Shown piece by piece: positions 7,070 through 12,911 of a DNA stretch of 14,908 nucleotides (position 1 is the first letter of the stretch; every line of letters starts with the position of its first letter). Both the position numbers and the translations under genes were made by a program. Under the pieces are notes generated by a model. The model worked only from the letters and a program-made list of their open reading frames with translations. It was not told where the DNA came from and made no database searches. The DNA lies in the NCBI GenBank assembly GCA_019234035.1, contig JAFALX010000269.1:1-14908 (forward strand), read 5' to 3'. The stretch is from Candidatus Dormiibacterota bacterium. Its GTDB lineage: Bacteria > Chloroflexota > Dormibacteria > Aeolococcales > Aeolococcaceae.

Positions 7070-7129
7070 ATGACAAGCGAAAACTGGGAGTGCGCATGGA
7101 CTCCCTCTGCTGCAGCGCGAGACGCATGA
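7070..7129 (+). CDS. Leader ORF 1, 19 codons, upstream of the FkbM gene
   Basis: An ATG preceded by the purine-rich GAGGGAG opens a 19-residue frame (MTSENWECAWTPSAAARDA) that ends inside leader ORF 2. It begins about 20 nt after the predicted transcript start and reads through the hairpin at 7086-7105. It may be a regulatory leader peptide whose translation opens that hairpin. There is no homology evidence; the case rests on position and ribosome-binding site. Confidence 0.3.
   Translation: MTSENWECAWTPSAAARDA
7086..7105 (+). promoter_or_regulatory. Hairpin sequestering the ribosome-binding site of leader ORF 2
   Basis: GGGAGT and ACTCCC form a perfect 6-bp stem around an 8-nt loop, GCGCATGG. 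The 5' arm is the ribosome-binding site (GGGAG) of leader ORF 2 and the loop holds its ATG (7096). This geometry would hide the initiation site unless a ribosome on leader ORF 1 unfolds it. Confidence 0.35.
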
Positions 7130-7164
7130 GCTGCGTGACTGAACCGGCGACGAGTCACATGTGA
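7096..7164 (+). CDS. Leader ORF 2, 22 codons, overlapping the FkbM start
   Basis: The ATG at 7096 has GGGAG 5 nt upstream. The peptide begins MDSLCCSARRMSC and is Cys-rich (three Cys in its first 13 residues). Its stop codon overlaps the FkbM GTG start by 4 bp (ATGTGA, with GTG at 7161), the arrangement of translational coupling. FkbM itself has no convincing ribosome-binding site, so ribosomes may reach it by reinitiation. Cys-rich leader peptides control some actinobacterial sulfur genes; any such role here is speculation. Confidence 0.35.
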   Translation: MDSLCCSARRMSCVTEPATSHM

Positions 7165-8039
7165 GGACGATCATTCGCATCCTCGACTCGCTGCGGTGTG
7201 ACGCGCGCTTCATGCGCGTCCCGGAAATCACACTCGGCAGCCGTGTCGCGCTGGTCCTGACGAAGTACCTCTTCGCCGCGCTCGCGGCGGTGCGCATGCC
7301 GGTGCCGCGATCGTTTCGCTTTGCGGGCAGGCGCCTTCGTTGCGACACGTTCTTCGACCCGTGGTTTCTGGTGTTCGCCTTCGGTGACGAGCGGGCGGCG
7401 CTGTCCGAGCTCGGCCTGCTCGGCAGAGTGAGTCCCACGCTGGTCGACATCGGTGCGCACAACGGCGAGACCGCGGTGGTGTGGAGCCAGCTGCTCGACA
7501 ATCCCACCATCCTGTCGTTCGAGCCCAATCCGGACTGCTACGAGATCCTGCAGCGCAACACAGAGGGGCTTCGCGTGCAGACGTTCAACGTCGGGCTCGG
7601 CGACTGCAACGGCCGCCTGCCCTTCGACATGGGCCCGGCGCACAGCTTTCGCCGCACGTTCCAGTTCGGCGAGCAGAACGGCAACCGCACGATTCCCGTC
7701 GAGATGCGACGCGGCGACGAACTGCTGGATCTGCCCCGCATCGACCTGCTGAAGGTCGATGTCGAGGGGTACGAGCTCCAGGTCCTCGATGGACTGCGCG
7801 GCACGCTGTCGCGCTGCGAGTACCTGCAGATCGAGATCTCGCTCGAGCGGCCCAGAGCGCATCGCTTCGACGAGATCTCGCGCGTCTTCGGCCGCAGCTC
7901 GTTCGACCTCGTCCGCGTCGGGCACACATGGAAGGAGCGCGACCGTCCGGTTGCGATGGACATCTTCCTGAAGAACTTCAACGGCCTCACCGCCGCGCCG
8001 TCGCCGAGTGAGGCGTCCCCAGCCTCTCGCGGCGACTGA
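7161..8039 (+). CDS. FkbM-family SAM-dependent methyltransferase
   Basis: In this 292-residue protein the methyltransferase core starts near residue 90, with motif I LVDIGAHNGETA (94-105), the SAM-ribose acid in LSFEPNP (E121), and the FkbM hallmark LLKVDVEGYELQVLDGL (196-212) with its D-x-E-G. Family members O-methylate sugar hydroxyls of glycans and natural products using S-adenosylmethionine in the cytoplasm. Residues 1-60 form a basic N-terminal extension with a mildly hydrophobic stretch (28-45) that could associate with the membrane. The GTG start at 7161 overlaps the stop of leader ORF 2. The gene stands alone on the plus strand but shares its promoter block with the exosortase operon, supporting a role in decorating the same polymer. 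The exact acceptor is unknown. Confidence 0.9.
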   Translation: MRTIIRILDSLRCDARFMRVPEITLGSRVALVLTKYLFAALAAVRMPVPRSFRFAGRRLRCDTFFDPWFLVFAFGDERAALSELGLLGRVSPTLVDIGAHNGETAVVWSQLLDNPTILSFEPNPDCYEILQRNTEGLRVQTFNVGLGDCNGRLPFDMGPAHSFRRTFQFGEQNGNRTIPVEMRRGDELLDLPRIDLLKVDVEGYELQVLDGLRGTLSRCEYLQIEISLERPRAHRFDEISRVFGRSSFDLVRVGHTWKERDRPVAMDIFLKNFNGLTAAPSPSEASPASRGD

Positions 8040-8056
8040 GCTCGCATCCTCTCCGC

Positions 8057-8090
8057 TTGATACTGCCGCACCCCACCTTCCTGATAGTCT
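8057..8090 (+). promoter_or_regulatory. TGATAC-type element with extended -10, upstream of the DUF72 gene
   Basis: TTGATACTGCCGC (8057-8069) is followed, 22 nt after TTGATA, by TGATAGTCT, an extended -10-like TGnTAGTCT (TAGTCT 8085-8090). The same layout, TTGATAC-N2-CCGC then TAGTAT after 22 nt, occurs at 9023-9056. Here the right-hand TATCA half is missing. The spacing is too long for a standard -35, so the left element is more likely an activator or repressor site. Confidence 0.45.
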
Positions 8091-8157
8091 CGATGTAGCC
8101 TGGCCGCCGATGACCGGCGCGCGAGCGGGCGAACAGCGGCAGCAGAAGGTGAACGCG

Positions 8158-8244
8158 ATGCCCCGAACAGCTCAACCACCCCCCGGCACTGCCCGGCCCT
8201 CCTCCCCGCCCGACCCGGGAGCCACCGGAACGGCCGGCCGTTGA
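8158..8244 (+). CDS. Small Pro-rich leader ORF coupled to the DUF72 gene
   Basis: The ATG at 8158 has AAGG 8 nt upstream and opens 28 codons of a Pro/Ala/Thr/Gly-rich peptide (begins MPRTAQPPPGTARP). Its TGA overlaps the TTG start of the DUF72 gene (TTGA). The DUF72 gene lacks its own ribosome-binding site, so this ORF may deliver ribosomes to it. An in-frame ATG at 8110 would give 44 residues. The peptide itself resembles nothing I know and may be functionally neutral. Confidence 0.3.
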   Translation: MPRTAQPPPGTARPSSPPDPGATGTAGR

Positions 8245-8975
8245 TCGCGCGCGTCGGCACGTCCGGCTGGCAGTACGACCACTGGCGCGGCACGTTCTAC
8301 GCCGAGGACGCGCCCGCGTCGGGATGGCTCGCGACCTACGCGGACCGCTTCGACACCGTCGAGATCAACAGCACCTTCTACAGGCTGCCCGCCGCCTCCG
8401 CGGTGGACCGCTGGAGAGAAGGAACACCGGGGGGATTTCTGTTCGCCGTGAAGATGAGCAGGTACTTCACGCATGTGCGGCGGTTGCGGGACGCGGCCGA
8501 GCCCGTGGCCCACTTCCTCGAGCGGGTGCAGCACCTTCGTACGCAGCTGGGACCCGTGCTCGTGCAGCTGCCGCCGACGATGCCCATCGACCTCGACCGC
8601 CTGGTTGCGGCGTTGCGGTGCTTTCCCGGCTCGCAGCGCGTCGCGGTGGAGTTCCGCCACGAGTCCTGGTTCGAAGCGTCCGTGCGCGACGCGCTGGCTG
8701 AGCTCGGTGCGGCGTTTGTGCTCAGCGATCGCGACGGCACGCCGCACGGGCCGCTCTGGCGGACGGCGTCGTGGACCTATCTCCGCATGCACGGTGGCGC
8801 CGCCGATGGCGGCAACTACACGGACGCCGACCTGCGGGAATGGACGCAGCGCCTGCGGGAGCTCGGCGCCGGCGAGGCGTACGTCTACTTCAACAACGAC
8901 GCGCATGGGCACGCGCCGCGCAACGCCGGCTCGATGCGGCGCCTGCTCACGTCACTCGAACCTGCGCACTCCTGA
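8241..8975 (+). CDS. DUF72 (YecE-like) TIM-barrel protein
   Basis: This 244-residue protein matches the DUF72 pattern throughout: GTSGWQYDHWRGTFY at the N-terminus (6-20), DTVEINSTFYRLP (38-50), FAVKMSRYFTH, a central VLVQLPP, VAVEFRHESWF, and YVYFNNDAHGHAPRNA near the C-terminus. The family adopts a TIM-barrel-like fold and is widespread, but its biochemical role is not established. The TTG at 8241 is the only usable start just before the conserved motif; it lacks a ribosome-binding site and overlaps the stop of a short upstream ORF. Length is normal for the family. The next gene downstream has its own promoter-like element, so the two are probably not one operon. Confidence 0.9.
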   Translation: MIARVGTSGWQYDHWRGTFYAEDAPASGWLATYADRFDTVEINSTFYRLPAASAVDRWREGTPGGFLFAVKMSRYFTHVRRLRDAAEPVAHFLERVQHLRTQLGPVLVQLPPTMPIDLDRLVAALRCFPGSQRVAVEFRHESWFEASVRDALAELGAAFVLSDRDGTPHGPLWRTASWTYLRMHGGAADGGNYTDADLREWTQRLRELGAGEAYVYFNNDAHGHAPRNAGSMRRLLTSLEPAHS

Positions 8976-8977
8976 GG

Positions 8978-8993
8978 CCGCGCGGCCCCGCGG
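8978..8993 (+). terminator. GC-rich hairpin after the DUF72 gene
   Basis: CCGCG and CGCGG form a 5-bp stem with a 6-nt loop 2 nt after the DUF72 stop codon; an overlapping 12-bp palindrome GGCCGCGCGGCC (8976-8987) offers an alternative fold. No U-tract follows, so termination is only a possibility. Confidence 0.2.
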
Positions 8994-9022
8994 ACACACG
9001 AGGGCACGGCGCGCCCCCCAAC

Positions 9023-9056
9023 TTGATACGTCCGCTATCATGTTCTGTGCTAGTAT
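9023..9056 (+). promoter_or_regulatory. TGATAC/TATCA inverted repeat with extended -10, upstream of the FNT gene
   Basis: TGATA (9024-9028) and TATCA (9036-9040) form an inverted repeat with a 7-nt spacer, and TGCTAGTAT (TAGTAT 9051-9056) is a good extended -10. TTGATA precedes TAGTAT by 22 nt, exactly as TTGATA precedes TAGTCT at 8057-8090. A regulator bound just upstream of an extended -10 promoter would explain the layout. The predicted leader to the ATG at 9207 is about 145 nt. Confidence 0.5.
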
Positions 9057-9118
9057 TGCGCCTGCACTGTCGCCCTGATGGTGTCGCCGCCGGCTGATCG
9101 AGGACGCCCCTGCCCGCT

Positions 9119-9182
9119 GATGCATCGGCGATCGTCCGCCGCCGTGACCGGTGGCCGGTCCGCTCTCAACTCGCGATGCATC
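9119..9182 (+). repeat. Pair of GATGCATC palindromes in the FNT leader
   Basis: The 8-bp palindrome GATGCATC occurs at 9119-9126 and again at 9175-9182, both inside the predicted untranslated leader. As palindromes they could pair with each other in RNA or serve as two DNA sites. Significance is uncertain. Confidence 0.25.
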
Positions 9183-9206
9183 CACGGCGCTGCGAAACGG
9201 AGGCTC

Positions 9207-10031
9207 ATGGCAACAACCGTAAAGTCGAGCGATGCGGTCCTGAGGGAATCGCCGGAAGAGGTCGTCGCCCGCGCCGACATGGTCGGCCGCGACCGGCTCG
9301 AGCGCAGTCGCGCCGACGTCCTGGTCACCGCGGCGATCGGTGGCGTCGAGGTCTCGCTGGGCGCGCTGGCAGCGACCGCGGTGTTGGGAGCGGTGATCAC
9401 CGCCGCGCCAGGAGTTGGACTGTCGTTCGGTCTCGCGGTGGGCGGCCTGGTCTTCCCGATCGGCTTCCTGTTCGTCATTCTCGGCCGCTCCGAGCTCTTC
9501 ACCGAAAACTTCCTGATTCCGGTCGTCACCGTCGTTCGTGACCGCGAACGCTGGCCCCGGCTTGCGGAGCTGTGGGCGCTGAGCTGGGCGGGCAACCTCT
9601 TCGGCTGCGCCGTGATTGCCGCGTTGATCTCGGTGGCCGATGCAACCGGCACGACCGTGCACACGGGGTTCGCCGCCTATACGGCGCACAAACTCTCCAT
9701 GTCCCCGCTGGGCACGTTCGTCTCGGCAATTCTCGCCGGCATCACCATGACGATCCTGACCTGGCTGGTCGTTGCGGTTCAGAACATGGCGGCGCGCATC
9801 GCGGCAATCCTTGCCGCCGGATACCTTCTCTACGCCGCCAACCTCGCGCACACCATCGTTGGATCAGCGGTGATCTTCGCGGGGTGGCACGAAGCCGGGC
9901 GCTCACCCGCCGAGGTGGCGGAGTGGCTCGCGCTGGCGACGACCGGCAACCTGGTGGGTGGCATCGCGCTGGTCACGGCGCTGCGAGTAGCGCAGGCCAA
10001 GGCGAAGGTCGCGTCGCGCAAGGGCGACTGA
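9207..10031 (+). CDS. Formate/nitrite transporter (FNT) family membrane protein
   Basis: This 274-residue protein has six hydrophobic segments in the FNT arrangement. RSELFTENF (95-102) matches the family's first signature, AGNLFG (128-133) and TTGNLVGG (246-252) are its glycine-rich helix breaks, and NLAHTIVGS places His215 at the conserved pore histidine. FNT proteins are pentameric channels for formate, nitrite, hydrosulfide or other small monovalent acids. The hydrophilic N-terminus and the ELFTEN variant recall the poorly characterised YfdC-like branch, so the substrate is open. The ATG at 9207 is chosen for the GGAGG just upstream; the frame is open to 9078 but those 43 residues look non-coding. 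Its stop codon abuts the stop of the convergent receiver gene with no gap. Confidence 0.88.
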   Translation: MATTVKSSDAVLRESPEEVVARADMVGRDRLERSRADVLVTAAIGGVEVSLGALAATAVLGAVITAAPGVGLSFGLAVGGLVFPIGFLFVILGRSELFTENFLIPVVTVVRDRERWPRLAELWALSWAGNLFGCAVIAALISVADATGTTVHTGFAAYTAHKLSMSPLGTFVSAILAGITMTILTWLVVAVQNMAARIAAILAAGYLLYAANLAHTIVGSAVIFAGWHEAGRSPAEVAEWLALATTGNLVGGIALVTALRVAQAKAKVASRKGD

Positions 10032-10433
10032 TCAATTCGGCGATGTGTCCGCCGTGTCGCGCGCCGTCCAGCGATCCGCCGCTTCCGACAGCTGCGCCGG
10101 GATCGTGTCGGCTTTGACCAGAAACTCGAGCGCGCCAAGGCTCAGGCCCTGGCTGCGGAGATCCGGCTCGTCGTAGTTCGTGACGATCACGACAGGAATC
10201 GCCGATGTGGCGGGATCCGCGCGCAGCCGGCGAAGCACTTCGATGCCGGACATGTTGGGAAGGCGCAGGTCCAGGAAGATCAGGTCCGGCGACACTGCGG
10301 CCGCCTGCTGCAACCCCTGCTCGCCGTCGCCTGCCACCGTGACGAGGTAGCCGTCCAACGCCAGGCGGAAGCGATAGACCTCCGCGATGCCCTCGTCGTC
10401 TTCGATGAGCAGGATGTGTAGTTGTTCTTCCAC
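10032..10433 (-). CDS. Single-domain (CheY-like) response regulator
   Basis: The 133 residues consist almost only of a receiver domain: acidic pair D12-D13 in LLIEDDEG, phospho-acceptor D55 in LIFLDLRLPN, T85 in VVIVTNY and K107 in FLVKAD. All residues needed for phosphorylation and switching are present, and there is no DNA-binding or enzymatic output domain. The GTG at 10433 is chosen because a perfect AGGAGG lies 8 nt upstream. It follows the histidine kinase gene by 66 bp on the same strand, so it is the likely phosphoryl acceptor. It must act through a protein partner or as a phosphate relay or sink. Confidence 0.9.
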   Translation of the reverse strand: MEEQLHILLIEDDEGIAEVYRFRLALDGYLVTVAGDGEQGLQQAAAVSPDLIFLDLRLPNMSGIEVLRRLRADPATSAIPVVIVTNYDEPDLRSQGLSLGALEFLVKADTIPAQLSEAADRWTARDTADTSPN

Positions 10434-10499
10434 CGGGGTGTCCTCCTGGGTCGATCGTCGGATCCCCCTCCGAGTGCGCAACGAGCTCGCCGGCTCCAG

Positions 10500-12302
10500 C
10501 TACGCACGACGTCGAGGTAAACGCAGAGTGAAGACGCTGCCCTTGCCGAGCTCCGAGCGCACCGTGACGTCGCCGCCCTGGGCACGCGCCAGCTGCCGCG
10601 AGAGATAGAGGCCCAGGCCTGCGCCGTCGATGGCGCGCATCTCGGCCTCCTCGCCGCGAGTGAAGGGCTCGAACAGGTGAGCGCGGTTGGTCGCCGGGAT
10701 GCCGATGCCGTGGTCGCGGACGTCGAGCTCGACGTCCGTCGGGCATTCGCGCACAGTCACGACGATGTCGCCGCCGCCGGGCGAGTATTTGAGCGCATTG
10801 GAGAGCAGGTTGCCGACGATCGTCTCGACGTGGCCGCGGTCGGCCAGCGCTGTCACCGGCCGGTCCGCCTCAACGATCAGCCGTCGCGATTCGGGCACCG
10901 TCGCCGCCACCGACGCCACCACGTCCCGCACCACCTCATCGATGCGCGTTTCGGCGACGTTCGTCGGCATCTCCGACTCCTGGAGACGCGCCGCGGCGAG
11001 CATCTGATCCACCAGCTGCTTGATGCGCAGCATCTGCGATTCCATCTTCGCCGCGGTCTCGCCGACCGTTGGCCGCAAATCGCCGAGGCTCCCATCCAAC
11101 ATCATCGACAGGTAGCCACGAACGATGGCGATCGGTCCCCGAAGCTCGTGCGACGCAAGCTTCAGGAAGTCGGACTTCTGGCGCTCCAACGCCGCCATCC
11201 GCTCCGAGTGACGCTGCAGGCGGTCGAGCTCGGTTGCCTGCAGCTCACTCACCCGTCGCTGTGCGACGTGGCTCTGCCACACGAGCGCAGAGGAACGCGC
11301 GGACAGTCGCATGATCCACTCGTCCTGCTCTGCGAATCCACTGGTCGAGTCGTACGCGACCAGCATGCCGAGGGGACCCTCGGACGTACGCCAGGGGACC
11401 GCGAGGAGATTCTGCGTCTCGGGCAGGGCGATCGGGCACCAGGGCGGCGAGTCGCCGCCTTTCCCGCGCTGGTAGCGCAGCGCTTCGCCACCGTAGAGGA
11501 GCGACCGCAGGCCGCTGCCCATCGCGGTCGCCATCGAGACGCTCATCCCCGCGAGCTGCAGCGGGGTGAAGCCATACGCGTCCTGCTGCGCCGAGATCCG
11601 GTCCCCGTGAACGACCCAGTACGCGGCCGCACCCGCCCCTGCGAGTCCGGCCACGGTCGCAGTCATCCTGCCGAAGAAATCGGGGAGGCGATCAATCGCG
11701 GCGACGTGCTCCGAGATCAGCGTCAACGCGTCGAGCCCGCGGCGCTGCGCCGCATTCACGCCCTCGCGGAGGCGGGCATTGTGCAGGGCGAGCACCGCCA
11801 GGTTGCCGATGCCGTAGAGACGCGCGAGGTCGGACGGCCGGAACGGTTGATCCTTCTTCCTGCTGAGAATCAGCAGCGCACCGATGTCCGCGCCGAGCTT
11901 GAGCGGCACGACCGCAGTGCGTTTGATGAGAGGCAGGCTGTCGGCAAGCTCCGGGCCCAGCTCGCCCTGGCGGCCGAAGCCGCCGCCGGTGACGACTCGG
12001 GCTGTCGAAATCGCCTGCTGCAGCAGCGGCTGCGTCTGGAGGTGCGACAGCGAGTACTCCTTGCCGATGAATCTCGGCCGCCGACCCCACTCGAAACTGT
12101 CCTCGACGCGCAGCACGCCCTGATCGATGCTGGTCAACGTGCACCGGTCCGCGCCCGTCTGCTCGAGCCCGAGCCGCACCAGCCGCGACCGCAGCTCACG
12201 AGGATCGGTGATCGCAAGCAGGCTCATCGCCGCCGCCATGAGGCTCTCATCATCGGGGCGCGGCGGCCCGGGGACTTCTGTGGCGACACGGAGGGCACAC
12301 AT
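10500..12302 (-). CDS. Soluble sensor histidine kinase with two GAF domains
   Basis: This 600-residue protein has no membrane segments. Two GAF-like sensory domains (about 25-178 and 190-345) are followed by a helical linker (350-378), a HisKA domain with the H-box FLKLASHELRGP (phospho-His385) and a HATPase domain with N-box NLLSNALKYSPGG (N502), G1 DHGIGIP (530-536), F-box LFEPF and G2 GAGLGLYLS (560-568). It should autophosphorylate in response to a cytoplasmic signal such as a small ligand, redox state or light, as GAF domains do. The second GAF lacks an obvious chromophore-Cys motif, so the ligand is unknown. The ATG at 12302 has no clear ribosome-binding site; an internal ATG at 12239 (residue 22) is an alternative. 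It pairs with the receiver at 10032-10433. Confidence 0.92.
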   Translation of the reverse strand: MCALRVATEVPGPPRPDDESLMAAAMSLLAITDPRELRSRLVRLGLEQTGADRCTLTSIDQGVLRVEDSFEWGRRPRFIGKEYSLSHLQTQPLLQQAISTARVVTGGGFGRQGELGPELADSLPLIKRTAVVPLKLGADIGALLILSRKKDQPFRPSDLARLYGIGNLAVLALHNARLREGVNAAQRRGLDALTLISEHVAAIDRLPDFFGRMTATVAGLAGAGAAAYWVVHGDRISAQQDAYGFTPLQLAGMSVSMATAMGSGLRSLLYGGEALRYQRGKGGDSPPWCPIALPETQNLLAVPWRTSEGPLGMLVAYDSTSGFAEQDEWIMRLSARSSALVWQSHVAQRRVSELQATELDRLQRHSERMAALERQKSDFLKLASHELRGPIAIVRGYLSMMLDGSLGDLRPTVGETAAKMESQMLRIKQLVDQMLAAARLQESEMPTNVAETRIDEVVRDVVASVAATVPESRRLIVEADRPVTALADRGHVETIVGNLLSNALKYSPGGGDIVVTVRECPTDVELDVRDHGIGIPATNRAHLFEPFTRGEEAEMRAIDGAGLGLYLSRQLARAQGGDVTVRSELGKGSVFTLRLPRRRA

Positions 12303-12367
12303 GAGCGGCGACTACAGCCCCACAACGATTGCCCGTCCGGCTCCGCGCGGCGGCGACCCGGGCGGAC

Positions 12368-12386
12368 GTGATACTGCCGTTATCAC
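12368..12386. promoter_or_regulatory. Perfect inverted repeat GTGATA-N7-TATCAC in the kinase/Rho_N divergent region
   Basis: GTGATA and TATCAC are exact reverse complements around CTGCCGT, and the core TGATACTGCCG matches the site at 8057 exactly and the site at 9023 except for the two bases before CCG. It lies about 66 bp upstream of the kinase start and about 186 bp upstream of the Rho_N gene, so a role at the kinase promoter is more likely. No clear -10 box accompanies it. Confidence 0.45.
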
Positions 12387-12522
12387 CTTCGCTCGACAGC
12401 GTACACCATCCAGATCGCAATTGTGCAGACCGGCTCTTGGAATTCGAGAGGGGACCACGAGACCTCCGGTTCGGTTGCTTCCCTGCGGCTGAGCGGGCGT
12501 CCCTGCAGCGTCGCTATCAATC

Positions 12523-12564
12523 AGTATTATACTCACACTATAACTTTGGGTTGGCCCATGGAGG
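12523..12564 (+). promoter_or_regulatory. AT-rich promoter region and ribosome-binding site of the Rho_N gene
   Basis: In an otherwise GC-rich region, AGTATTATACT (12523-12533, an odd palindrome) and TATAAC (12539-12544) provide two -10 candidates. GGAGG (12560-12564) lies 7 nt before the ATG at 12572. TATAAC predicts a leader of about 20 nt. No strong -35 is visible. Confidence 0.4.
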
Positions 12565-12571
12565 TGGTCAC

Positions 12572-12898
12572 ATGCCACGCCAGAACTGGAACGACAAACG
12601 CGAACGGCAGTACGAGCACGTGAAGGAAGGCCTCGAAGAGCGGGGGCGTCCCGAACCGGTTGCCAAGGAGATCGCCGCACGCGTGGTCAACAAGGAGCGC
12701 GCGCGGGCCGGTGAGGCACGCACCGCCAGCCGCACGTCGGTGGAGGACATCTCCTCGGGACGCCGCGGCGGGCTGCGATCGCACAAGGGTCCCGGCGGAC
12801 GGACCGTCGCCCAGTTGCGCAACGAGGCGCGCCAGCGTGGGCTTCGCGGGTACTCGAGGATGCGCAAGGCCGAGCTCGAGCGGCACGTGGGTCGTTAG
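12572..12898 (+). CDS. Small basic protein of the plasmid-stabilization / Rho_N-domain type
   Basis: This 108-residue, strongly basic protein begins MPRQNWNDKRERQYEHVKEG, continues with an AARVVNKERARAGEARTASRTS block and ends in a helix-extension-helix segment (about 78-106, TVAQLRNEARQRGLRGYSRMRKAELERHV) like Rho N-terminal/SAP nucleic-acid-binding motifs. Homologues are often annotated as plasmid stabilization proteins, but they are common on chromosomes and their function is not established. The start is secure: GGAGG 7 nt before the ATG. It lies 13 bp upstream of the NRAMP-like gene and is probably co-transcribed with it. Confidence 0.85.
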   Translation: MPRQNWNDKRERQYEHVKEGLEERGRPEPVAKEIAARVVNKERARAGEARTASRTSVEDISSGRRGGLRSHKGPGGRTVAQLRNEARQRGLRGYSRMRKAELERHVGR

Positions 12899-12911
12899 CT
12901 CGACGCGGTCA

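Larger units (their letters stand above)
6758..7160 (+). other. Divergent intergenic region with regulatory elements and leader ORFs
   Basis: This stretch of about 400 bp separates the minus-strand oxidoreductase from the plus-strand FkbM gene. From left to right it holds a perfect 10-bp palindrome TTCATATGAA (6945-6954), an 11-bp-phased direct repeat (6969-6986), promoter block A (6997-7051), two short overlapping ORFs (7070-7129 and 7096-7164) and a hairpin (7086-7105). I see nothing recognisable between 6758 and about 6940, apart from the unlikely N-terminal extension of the oxidoreductase frame. Confidence 0.5.

Noticed and set aside
10677..12371. 564-codon plus-strand frame opposite the histidine kinase
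   Set aside because: It is antisense to clear H, N, G1 and G2 boxes of the kinase, and its own product is Arg-rich with no motif.
12660..12911. N-terminal extension of the NRAMP frame through the Rho_N gene
   Set aside because: It overlaps a well-supported gene in another frame and adds residues found in no NRAMP protein.
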